Below are positions 10,962 to 21,519 of a stretch of DNA of 64,000 nucleotides, one piece after another (positions within the stretch are counted from its first letter, which is position 1; each line of letters starts with the position of its first letter). Made by a program: the position numbers and the translations under genes. The notes beneath the pieces are model-generated. The model made no database searches. It saw nothing but the letters and a program-made list of their open reading frames with translations, and was not told where the DNA came from. The stretch is from Gracilaria gracilis (lineage: Eukaryota; Rhodophyta; Florideophyceae; Gracilariales; Gracilariaceae), in NCBI GenBank assembly GCA_030374805.1, contig JARGSG010000011.1:372001-436000 (forward strand), read 5' to 3'.

Positions 10962-12321
10962 CCCCCCGTCGCGCTAGTATCCTACCAAAAAACATAGAGA
11001 CCTTATCATATCCACGATTCGGAGTTATGCGTTTTGCCCTTCGCGATGTCGATGGACCAGAATCCTTCACGCAGCATGTTGTTCATATTCGCTGAATGTT
11101 TAGTGCTCCGTTTCGTTAATGCATCTGCGATGTTCAGCGTGCCCGGGATCCAGTTACCATGTTCAGCTCCTTCGACTCAAACGCATCTCGTATCATTGTG
11201 ACAGTTTTGCGAAGCCTAAACTCCCTGCATTCATGTAGGATGGTTATCGTGTCGAAGAGAGCCTTTGAATCCACAAAGATATGGTGGGAAATCTTGCAGT
11301 GAGTAAAAATGCCGTTCAAGGTTTCCTTCATTTCAAAGCCGCGATCTTCCGCTTCTGAGCAAGCCAATATCTCGGCGCCGAAGGAAGAATATGTAACTCG
11401 ACGTTGCTTCGTGCTGCACCAATAAAGAGGATGGAAGATAGGCTGGTCGTCGAAAGACGTGGTGAACTTGATTCCACATATGACGCCCGTCTGACCGTAT
11501 GCGTGCTCATTTGTTCCATGTGAAGCGTCTGAAAGGCTAACGAGGATCGCTGATCTTACGCCCAATGGTCGGATGTATTTGATCGTCGGTTTTAAATGGC
11601 AGATCTCTTGTAGCATGCCGTTCGCTTCTACGAGGTGTCCCACGCGCAAGATGCCAAGTTCCTGCCGCATTTTAGATGTGACCAGTGATGCCTGTGGGAG
11701 CACCGCGGAGTCGAGGTACATGAGTGTACCGGATAGTGATCGGTAGGCTCTCATCTCTTCGGCCGTGACGCGTTCATGGCGTTCTCTCCTCCTTGCGCGT
11801 GACACTTCTATAGCGTAAAGGCGATCCAGGTACGGAGTCATCGTGAGAAGTATGTTGTTGTCTTCGTCCTAGATGATGTCGCATCCCGCAAAGTTGAGCT
11901 TTTTACCAATGCGTACTTTCCCGACTTTGAATTCATCCTGCAAGCGCTTCATGAAGGTTTCAATCAATAGATCCGTACCAGCCACCAACAGATCGTCTAC
12001 TATCTTCGCGATGGTCAGTATAATATTCCCGTCCTCGTCGCGTTTGAAGAATAGTTGGTTAATCCCGTCCACTCTGATCAAGCCTTCGTCGTTCAGCATC
12101 CACGACTCTATGCGTTTAGCTCATTGTCTTCCGGCTTCTACGATTCTATAGGGGAGTTTAGTGAGTTTCCATAGCACGCCTCTTTTCGTTCGGAATTCTG
12201 GAGCGGGCCTAACATATATATCTCTCTGAGTCGGTCCACTTTGCAGGAAGGCTCCTTTGATGTCCGCAACACCGAAAGAAAATCCAAGACACAGAGCGAC
12301 ACTGATGAGGAGACGAAACAT

Positions 12322-13226
12322 TGATGGAGGTTATAGCTGGAAGGGAAAGTTGAGGGGATGCGAGGGAAGTTCGCCAGCTCTGGCTGGGATTTACTTGGAG
12401 GTGCTTAGCTCACAACTTATATAGCACTTCTTCGTCGCACCACCGAACAACTCCAACTCGGAGTAAAACCTAAGCCGCTAAGCAGGGACACTCAATACTA
12501 CCAATCATCTTCTAACATGACATGGTAACGCTGCCACAATTCATTGCAGCTTACAAGTAACAAGTCACAACAGTGCACAGCAGTGCACAGCAGTGCAAAA
12601 CAAGTCCGTACAATATTGCACAACAACGTACAACAACGTACAACAATGTACAACCATGCGCATCCATGACAGTGCATACACACAATACGACAGCGCACGA
12701 AAATGACCAGACCACGACAATCCATACACAAACACCCGCACCTGTTTCCTGCAACCTGTATTCAGTACACGACGCCGTAATATGTATGTCTAGGGTCACC
12801 AAGTCACACGTCAGCAACAAGTACCTGTAAACCATATGACGTGAACCAAACACAGCCAACAAGTTCCATGCATCCAGATACATAAATGTGCATGCAGCGC
12901 TACCCGAACATGATGTCAACCACTCAACAGTGTCAACACTCGTGCACCATGTACCAAGTATCCACATTGCTACATGTGCACACTGTGCACCTCGACCACT
13001 CTAGACAACGTGTCCTGGTGTACAGTCTGTCTGTACGAACCCATATGAACACCTTGATATTCGACACAGCACCACATCTGACACGTTCATCCAATGGTGG
13101 CTCTTCCACCATCCAACACAGTGGAGCGTACAGAACGACATCAGTCATAGTTTCACATACCAAGGTACCATTCTAGACTTGCCACATGTGAACAGCTTGA
13201 TGTCAGTGACAGCATGGCATCCAACA
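12322..13226 (-). repeat. Solo LTR family A inside E
   Basis: Full-length LTR A (about 905 bp), minus oriented. Flanks are AACAT (12317-12321) and ACCAT (13227-13231), a 5-bp target duplication with one difference. No internal sequence is attached, so it is a solo LTR left by LTR-LTR recombination. It contains GTACAACAA repeats around 12620-12650. Confidence 0.85.
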
Positions 13227-13843
13227 ACCATGATCATATCTGCATTGGAGCAGTCTTTCCTGATCTCGTTCTTGAGATCGTCGGGATTCCCGTGTGTCAC
13301 TAATCGCGCTTTGAGCTTCCTCTTGCCGTCTTTGTCTTGTTTGACTTTGAAGACTGTGTGTGAGGAGATGACATTTGCTCCATGTGGCACGTCTTCTTCG
13401 TAGATTTCTTCGTAAAAGTCTGTCCAATTGTCTTCATGCTCCTTCTTAATGGCTTTTTCCAATATCCATGGAGGGGCGAATTGGACTTCGCGGGCCGAGA
13501 CTTGGCGTGCGCCGAGGACCTTCTGCATCCCTCGTAGAATGATCTGCTCGCTAGAGGACAGGTCACGATTGTGCGTCATGTTTGGCTCGTTGATGAGCTC
13601 CTCCGCGTACTCTCCCATATCCTTTCGTACCGATTCTATGGCCGGTGCATTGGATGCCATGAGTGAGCCAGAGATCACGACTTCGTCATCAGAGTCCGGG
13701 GTGAGCGTGAGGTCTATGTAGTCCTCCATGAGCCCTTCGCTTAATTCGCGAGCTAGTTCCGAGTTCGGTCGAAGACGGATATCTTCGTATGCAACTTTGG
13801 ATATCGGTCCACCTTGTCGTCTTCGTACTTCTACGACGTGTTT

Positions 13844-14572
13844 TGATGCAACGAACGCAGGTTAGAGAAGGAAAGGGGAAAGTAGTGAAGAAGATGAGTA
13901 AGACAAACAAAGGGGGTCGGCCACCTTCTTCCCGAGTTTAGTGATCGGGCAGCGATCGCAACCTACAAATACTCTAGCGCACGCCGCCGCCGTTGCAGCC
14001 AGCGACATAACTGCATACGTTGTCAAAGTGTACACTTTGACAGCCAAAGCGCGCGCAAAACACAATACGAATTCAAACAACTAAATCAAATCGTGCCAAA
14101 TCCAATGCCAACTCCATGATCCATATCTTGCTCTATAAAAATTGACAATTTCGGTCTGGCACAGCCAACACCCTCGCGCAGCTCAGAATCGCACATTCGC
14201 TCCAAAACCCTTCATAGTAGCCCAGAATCGCATACATTGCACAACCCCTCACAATGGCCTATAATAACAGATACTCCGCTAACGCATAACTGGCCACCAC
14301 CTATAGGCTGCAGCCAATCACAGCGTACCACTTGTTCCATCTGCCCTTCTCGCTCCATACAACACGTTCCACTTGTGCAAACCACGTTGCATGTAGCCAT
14401 TTGCAGTAGCCAATCATATTGCAGTATCACGTTTGGTTCGCGGAGACACGCATATGCGCTTTTCTCATGAGGGTGCCCAAAAGTGCCCATGCTCCCCTGC
14501 AACTTTGTATTCCAAGTACTTGGAGCACCTTTGAGGGACTGACAGGCACTCGACCACATCCATACATCAACA
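13844..14572 (-). repeat. 3' LTR of C
   Basis: 729 bp; sense sequence starts TGTTGATGTATGG and ends TTGCATCA. It carries the shared U3 module: GCGCATATGCGT near 14455 and the inverted CCAAT module near 14400-14417. Confidence 0.9.
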
Positions 14573-17500
14573 CTCCTCCTCGAGTTCCTGACCAAGTCCA
14601 ATCCTTTTCATGATGGCCTGAATAGTCAATGGACCTAAGGGCTTCGTGAGAATGTCCGCATCATTCAACTCAGTTGGAATGTACTTGACATCAATCACAG
14701 ACTCTTTTACCAGTTCCCGAATAAAGTGCAGCTCCACATCGATGTGCTTGGCGCGACCCGATGGGCATCTTTCTCCTGCACTCCAGTCGATCGCAACCTG
14801 GTTGTCCGAGTGTAGAGGAACTGCACCATCGACCTCCAAGTCAAGTTCAGATAGTAGACGCTTCATCCACACAACCTCCTGCGCTGCCATGGTCAAAGCG
14901 TAGTACTCAGCCTCTGCAGTAGACAATGCAACTGAAGCTTGTTTCTTTGCACCAAAGAATACCACGGCGGACCCAAACTTGATCATGTATCCCGACATGG
15001 ACTTCCGATCGGACTTGTCACCGGCATAGTCCGAATCGACATACGCTTCCATGTCCAGGGAGCCAGCGTGATAATTCAACCCATGTTTGCAAGTTCCTTG
15101 TAAGTAGCGCAGAACCCGTTTCGCTGCCCTGTGACAGTATGGTGTTGGGTTGCTTTGATAACGTGCAAGAATGAGTACTGGTGCGAGAATGTCCACGCGT
15201 GTGCGAAGTGACAAGTACAGCAGAGACCCGATCATCTGCTGGTATAGCTGCACATCCTGAGGGGATTTGTCTTCCTCCTCCGCAAGTCCTGTGAAGAAAG
15301 ATTCTACCATAGGGCTGCGAGCTGGTTTGCTCCTGTCAAGACCAAAGCGTCGAAGCATTCCTTCAATATACAACGGCTGTGCAAGTTGCATCCCAGTTAA
15401 ACGACCATCGTCGTCTATGCTCCAAGTGAGTTCCACACCCAGGTAGAGAGTTACTTTGTTCTCAACACGGATCTCGTACAGGCTCCGAAGCTTTTCCAAA
15501 ATCCCAGACCGTTCTTCTGCAGATGGAGTAAAGATTAGCAGATCGTCCACATACACAAGGATGTACGCGTAGCCTTTGTGTTTACTGGCTCGCCGAAACA
15601 CACAATGAGCACTCGGCAACTCTTCAAATCCAATGGCTCGCAGATCGCCCGTCAACTTGGTGTGCCAGGCTAGATGTGCTTGCTTTAGCCCGTACATTGC
15701 CTTTTGAAGCTTATAGCATCGTGAGCCAATTCCAGAAACACCGCGTGGTGACATTACCCAAATATCCTCGTCGAGATCGCCGTTGAGGAATGCAGTCTTC
15801 ACATCCACCTGAGCAATATACATCTGCAAGCATAGAGTCAAGTAGAGGAAGAAACGTACTATGCCAAACGAAACCACTGGAGCATACGTTTCCATGTAGT
15901 TCTCACCAAAGGTTTGGTGATTACCACTGGCCACGACTCGAGCTTTGAAGCGTTCCACCGAACCATCTGCATTACGCTTGACCTTGTCTGCAAGTACACC
16001 CCCTCAAGTGCACGAGACTCGAACTTGGTTCCTTCGATCATCTTCAGTACGAAAGCTGCACATCCAAACACACGGGTGTGCTTCAATGTCGGCCTATTTC
16101 CCGTCATCAACGAGTACGGAGTACTTCCAGTAGTTGAATTTGGAACACGGTTCCGCACAAACTGTACATGTTTCAACGCAAAGACCCACAAACATTCCGG
16201 TAGATTGGCCTGAATGAGCATAGCCCGAGCTGCTTCCTCCATAGTGCGATTGATGCGCTCGGCTATGGCGTTGTGTTCCGGAGTGTACGGAGGTGGAGAG
16301 GAAGTGTCTTCAAATGCGTTCTCTGGATTATCTTGTAATGCAATGTATTCCTTAGCGCCATCCGAGTGCAGTTTCTTCACCGCCACTCCTCCAAGCTGCT
16401 TGAGCTTCTGCGCAACACCATCATACACCTCACTGATTTGGCTGCGGTGTTTCATGAATCCAATGATAACATATCGCGAGTGAACATCCACGAATGCTGA
16501 CGCATACTTAAACCTGTCCGGAAACGATGTGGTGAGTGGACCGATGATGTCAGTGTGCACTTTGTCACCAACTGACGATTCACGACTAAATGAACCAGGA
16601 AACGGTAGTTTGTGTGCTTTTCCAAGACGGCATGACCGACAGACCTCCTCCATTTTCGCAAGACTTGGCACACCATCTGCATGTTTGTGAACAACTTGCA
16701 AGTCTCTGGGGTTCATATGTGCAAGTCTTCGGTGCCATAGCTGTGTCAAAGCAGTCATCGAGGCCTTCAATGCGCAATCCAAATCAACCTGGCTGGAAGT
16801 AAGAGCTCGTTCATGAGTGAAATGCGCTACCGGTTCCGGCAAAGTGTACAGTCCGGAACGTTTATCGCGCTTTCCTGACCCAATGTGCAAACCATTGTCA
16901 TGAATCAGACGAACTTCTGCAGAACGGAAACGTGACTCAATCTGTTTGTCGGCTAAGCAACCTACAGAAACCAAGTTGTACTCCATTGAAGGAACCAGGA
17001 GTGCATCACTCAGACGTAAATTCACATTCTCGAAAGGCAGAATCACATCTCCACGCTGAGTTGCAGACACACATGTCTTATCTGCAAGCTGTATAACACG
17101 CTCCTCCACATCATGCAGTGTACTGGGAATGAATGCGGAAGCAGAATGGAAGTAGTGCGAGGTCGCTCCACTATCTGCGTAAGTGTCCATGTCTCTTTGA
17201 GTGGGTGGTAGAACCGTTGCTTTCTCCATAGACATGCCAGCTATTTCGATCTTGGACGATTTGCCAGATGATTTTGAAGAGGTCTTCGGCTTATCTTTTG
17301 ACTTCAATGTAAGCTTGTCCAGGATACTCTTCGGTAAATGGTTGTCCGGAGTGTCTGGGTTCATGTAGCATCGGTCCTGAGTGTGTCCATCACGATCACA
17401 AAAATCGCAGTGATGACCATTGGTGCTACCAGCTGCCAGTGCACGATTAGTAGGAGCATCATCAGAGTCATTTCCATCTCGATGATTTGCACTTGCAGAG

Positions 17501-18210
17501 GTACCAGACTGCCTTCCAGAACCTTTTCCTTTATTCTTCTTGCGACTGCGACTACGTCCAGAAGTTATATGACGTGCATTGTACTCATCGATAAGTGTGG
17601 TAGCAACATAATCCCAAGTCAGTTCGGATATTTCCTTGGTGCGCAACGCCGCAGCGGTAGACTCCAAAGAACTTTGCGGATCAATAGAAGCCAAAAGCAT
17701 AGGAGCCTTATGCGATTCCGGAATAGCGGCATCCTTGCCCATGCGATCCAACTGTGAGAACAATGCAGTGAGTTGATCGACATACTCAGACATGTTCTGT
17801 CCATTGTACGACATACGGAACAGTTGAGTCTGAACCGCGATCCGAGAAACCGTTCGATTAGATGCATAACGCGCATCAAGCATCTTGAGCATTCGTGCCG
17901 GATCATCATCCACGTCCATTACCACACGTAGAGGAGCATCGCCAAGTGCACATATGATGATCCCACAGGCCTTCTCACGCTTAGACATTGTGCGAATGGC
18001 CTCTGCAGAAGATCCTTGACCATCCGTACCAGTGGTATCAGTGGATACAGACTGCTCAGCATCAGTGTTAACAACATTCCAGACACCTTTGATGCGACAT
18101 GCGGCACGAAGACGATGCCGCCAGAGTGCGTAATCCTCACCGCGCTTGCCATGGAAGCGGGGAATCTTCACACCAGAGTTGGTTTCAGTTTCCTTTTCCG
18201 AGTCTGACAT
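14573..18210 (-). CDS. C gag-pol region (fossil, nearly intact)
   Basis: Gag begins MSDSEKETETNSGVKIPRFH near 18210. In order: CCHC knuckle CDFCDRDGHTQDRC (about 17370-17411), protease YADSGATSHYF (about 17150-17185), pre-integrase LWHRRLAHMN, integrase with HTDIIGP, LHSDGAKEY (about 16350) and EHNAIAERINR (about 16265), RT with VDVKTAFLNGDL (about 15800) and VYVDDLLIF (about 15550), RNase H with LSTAEAEYYAL (about 14915). The protein ends at the LTR border. Paralogous to the D gag-pol and clearly different from B. Replicates through an RNA intermediate in virus-like particles, as known for the family. About one break. Confidence 0.92.
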
Positions 18211-18426
18211 TGTGAAAGACTCGTTCCGAATACAACCAGATCCAGGAAACCAAGTAGAAAACAGGAGAGAGAAACAAAAGTAACTTTTGACAAACAACAA
18301 TATAAGCAGTGTGAGGGACTCAATGCTTATGTTACACAAAGAGGGTAGAGGCTGGAGTGGAGTACTCTCGACACTCAACAGCGAGGGCGCCAGCGGAGAC
18401 CGTGTAACGAAGTCTACAACGCTCGT

Positions 18427-18440
18427 CGGGACGCGTCCCG
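18427..18440. repeat. 14-bp leader palindrome CGGGACGCGTCCCG
   Basis: Perfectly self-complementary, between the leader hairpins and gag of C. Same place in D as CTGGACGCGTCCAG (27456-27469) and CGGGACGCGTCCCG (28095-28108); the changed base pair is compensated. Confidence 0.7.
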
Positions 18441-18543
18441 TACGCGATCACAGGCGGAGTTCGGGTACTCGACGCCTGGAGTATACTCACGGGTGAGACA
18501 GAACTCAAACCCGGAAACAAGAAAGAAGAAGAAGAAAGAAGCA

Positions 18544-18623
18544 GCGGGTCCACTGGCAGGAGTTATCTAGCTCCGGTTACCCTAGAGGTCCGAACCTCTG
18601 ATCCCTGGTTACTCTCTCCAGGT
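18544..18623 (-). ncRNA. Conserved three-hairpin leader RNA (C copy)
   Basis: On the element sense strand: CCTGG..CCAGG, then CAGAGGTTCGGACCTCTA (hairpin), then GGAG..CTCC followed by CTGCCAGTGGACCCG. Homologous blocks lie at 3987-4061 (B1), 47735-47811 (A) and 28204-28282 (D), with compensating stem changes. Role unknown. Confidence 0.55.
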
Positions 18624-18888
18624 GAGATGCGATATCTTCTTGACCTACCCTGCTCTGCGCACTTCAGAGCGAGGAGCTTTACAATCCGTACGAGACGTCC
18701 CAGGGAGGTTAGTAGCCAAAGATATGCGTTCACCAGTTAGCCCCTGCTAGTCACTTGCGGGAAACCAGCGCGGTCCTTCGCGCTCGCTCGCTCGATCGCC
18801 CAATACGCGTACCTGTCGCAGATAGGAAAACTTCTTAGAATCCAAATGAAAAGTTAGAAGAGCGTGACGTCTGCGAATAGTCGACGCT

Positions 18889-18902
18889 CTGGGCCCATAA
18901 CC
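18889..18902 (-). promoter_or_regulatory. Primer binding site of C
   Basis: GGTTATGGGCCCAG on the minus strand, abutting the LTR end ATCA. Half tRNA-iMet type. Confidence 0.85.
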
Positions 18903-19630
18903 TGATGCAACGAACGCAGGTTAGAGAAGGAAAGGGGAAAGTAGTGAAGAAGATGAGTAAGACAAACAAAGGGGGTAGGCCACCTTCTTCCCGAGTTTAG
19001 TGATCGGGCAGCGATCGCAACCTACAAATACTCTAGCGCACGCCGCCGCCGTTGCAGCCAGCGACATAACTGCACACGTTGTCAAAGTGTACACTTTGAC
19101 AGCCAAAGCGCGCGCAAAACACAATACGAATTCAAACAACTAAATCAAATCGTGCCAAATCCAATGCCAACTCCATGATCCATATCTTGCTCTAAAAAAT
19201 TGACAATTTCGGTCTGGCATAGCCAACACCCTCGCGCAGCTCAGAATCGCACATTCGCTCCAAAACCCTTCATAGTAGCCCAGAATCGCATACATTGCAC
19301 AACCCCTCACAATGGCCTATAATAACAGATACTCCGCTAACGCATAACTGGCCACCACCTATAGGCTGCAGCCAATCACAGCGTACCACTTGTTCCATCT
19401 GCCCTTCTCGCTCCATACAACACGTTCCACTTGTGCAAACCACGTTGCATGTAACCATTTGCAGTAGCCAATCATATTGCAGTATCACGTTTGGTTCGCG
19501 GAGACACGCATATGCGCTTTTCTCATGAGGGTGCCCAAAAATGCCCATGCTCCCCTGCAACTTTGTATTCCAAGTACTTGGAGCACTTTTGAGGGACTGA
19601 CAGGCACTCGACCACATCCATACATCAACA
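18903..19630 (-). repeat. 5' LTR of C
   Basis: 728 bp, near-identical to 13844-14572. The open frame of E integrase appears to run into it by chance. Confidence 0.9.
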
Positions 19631-20700
19631 TGTTTGTCCGTCTTTCCGACCACGGCCGTTCTCCACTCGTCAGGGACGTTCTGTGCAGTCGTTTTAAAGA
19701 AGAAGAGTACCTCGTCGCCCTCTTTTATAGAGGACTCGGTGTGTTTTGATCGGTTGCGCGCTTTCAGTGCTTTTTGTAATGCAAGAGTGGCGGCTTGTTC
19801 GGCGTAAGCGTTTAGAAGCTCATCGGACACGAGTCTTCTCGGAGCTCCTAGTAGCGAAGGGGCATACCCTTTCGAGAGTGCGTATGAACTGAGTACCTTG
19901 GATCCTGTGAAGCAGTTTGCCAGAAACACGGCACTTGATAGGATAGTACGATCGGTTCCTGTGGTGTTCTCTTTCTGTAGTTTCTCGAGAACGGACTTAA
20001 TTACTCCGTTCTTTCGTTCCACCACCCTTGTCTTGTTATGTCTTCGGACTGGACGTCCTTTGAATTGAATATCACGACCTGACAAGAACCGGCGTACGTG
20101 CCTCGAATCGAATTCAGCATCCCCTGAAAGGGCATCGGGACTGCCGTGTCGGTTCAGCCATTCTACTTCTATGGTATTCGCGACTGTTTCAGCGTTCCTG
20201 TCCGATGTGATTACTGCTTGGGCATATCCTGTCCCGCAGTCAGTAATGTTGAGCACGAGATACTTTGTGGTTCGTATAGTGCAGAACATGAAGTCCACTT
20301 GTATCTCGACATTAAAGGCTTGATTGACATGGTTGATAGAAATCTTCTTCGTGGGAACTGGCAATCCTGACTCAGCGCTTATCCTGCATTCGTCCGTTAT
20401 CTTCTTGATCTCGATCTTCAGTTCATTGGAGCCATGCCCAGCGCGCTCACACAAGGCGATGATTTCGTCGGGGTGAGCATGTCTGAGACGATGTAGCCCC
20501 TTAGCCAATGTGCTCGGGCGTAGCTTACTCACCGTGTTTGATAGGAGACCAGTCATCGTCGGTGTTATCAGTATATATGCTCGTGTGTCACATGGTGAGG
20601 TTGACTTAACATATAATTCCATTACGGGTGAACGGCGGTGTGGGAGAGCGGCGAGAGACGAACGATAACGGCAGAGGTCAGCGGGGCTGGGCCCATAACC

Positions 20701-21499
20701 TGATGGAGGTTATAGCTGGGAAGGGAAGGTTGATGCAAAGGGAAGGTGGGGATATGCAAAGGAAGTTCGCCAGCTCTGGCTCGGATTTACTTGGAGGTGC
20801 TTCTGTCACAACTTATATAGCACTACGTCGTCGCACTACCGCTCACTTCCACTTGGAGTAAAACCTAAGCCACCAAGCGGGGACACTCAATACTACCAAT
20901 CATCATCTAACATAACATGGTAACACTGCCACAATTCATGACAGCTTACAACTTTCAAGGCACAACAGTGCACAACAGTGCACAACAAGTTACGTGCCTA
21001 CTCAACAAGTTATGTGCCTACACATAACGATGACCATGCACAAATTCACATTGTGCTAATACACTGTATTTCGTACACCACACCAATATGTGTATACTCC
21101 AGCTCACCAAGTACCACGTAACCACAAATTCACTCAATACAATAAGTTCCACAACATGTTACCACAGTGTTCGTGTAATCCTCATGACTGTACCTGACTC
21201 ATCACCATAAGGCACCAAGTTGCATCAATGTGTTCAACATGTCCACGTACATAACTGTGCATACTGTCCAGCATACCATCTGTGCTAGCTACACACGTGT
21301 AGCCCAGAACAACCCAGTAATGCCATAACACTTGTACACAGTACGTTGCATGTGCACATTTGCAGTAGTCAATCAGAAGCCAGTTTCACGTTGAGTTTGC
21401 ACAAACGCGCATATGCGCTTTTCCAGGAGCACCCTCCAAAACAGCCCATGCTCCCCTGCACTTTTGGTTTCAGTGACAGCACTAGGTCGACATCCAACA
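20701..21499 (-). repeat. LTR family B (shared LTR of tandem B copies)
   Basis: About 799 bp, same termini as 2188-2985. Flanked by pol plus polypurine tract on one side and by primer site plus leader on the other. Confidence 0.85.
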
Positions 21500-21519
21500 C
21501 CCCCCCTCTGTCACTGACT

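Larger units (their letters stand above)
13844..19630 (-). mobile_element. Ty1/copia element C, nearly whole
   Basis: A 5787-bp element: 5' LTR 18903-19630, primer site 18889-18902, leader, gag-pol 18210 to 14573, polypurine tract GAGGAGGAG next to the 3' LTR 13844-14572. The 5-bp target duplication TGTTT is perfect (13839-13843 and 19631-19635). The two LTRs (728 and 729 bp) differ at only about ten positions by eye, so the insertion is young. Coding looks almost intact, with about one break. It sits inside old element E. Solo or partial LTRs of the family lie at 33171-33631 and 35410-36139, and a gag scrap at 29406-30384. Confidence 0.93.
10962..20622 (-). mobile_element. Old Ty1/copia element E, split by two insertions
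   Basis: Minus-strand copia remnants in pol order. Integrase 20622-19636: pre-integrase HRLRHAHPDE near 20480, GDAEFDSRHV near 20115. RT 13838-13232 and 12321-11869: ADIKGAFLQSG near 12250, KIVDDLLVAG near 11990. RNase H 11841-11134: SLSDASHG near 11530, FGAEILACSEAE near 11370. The integrase is separated from RT by complete element C (13844-19630, duplication TGTTT), and RT is split by solo LTR A (12322-13226). The sequence is a copia lineage distinct from B, C and D. No gag and no 5' LTR remain; the element stops at 20622 against B2 leader DNA. It is the oldest layer here, with several breaks. Confidence 0.85.

Noticed and set aside
12573-12830. 85-codon Thr/Gln-rich ORF
   Set aside because: Encoded by the short GTACAACAA repeats of a solo LTR.
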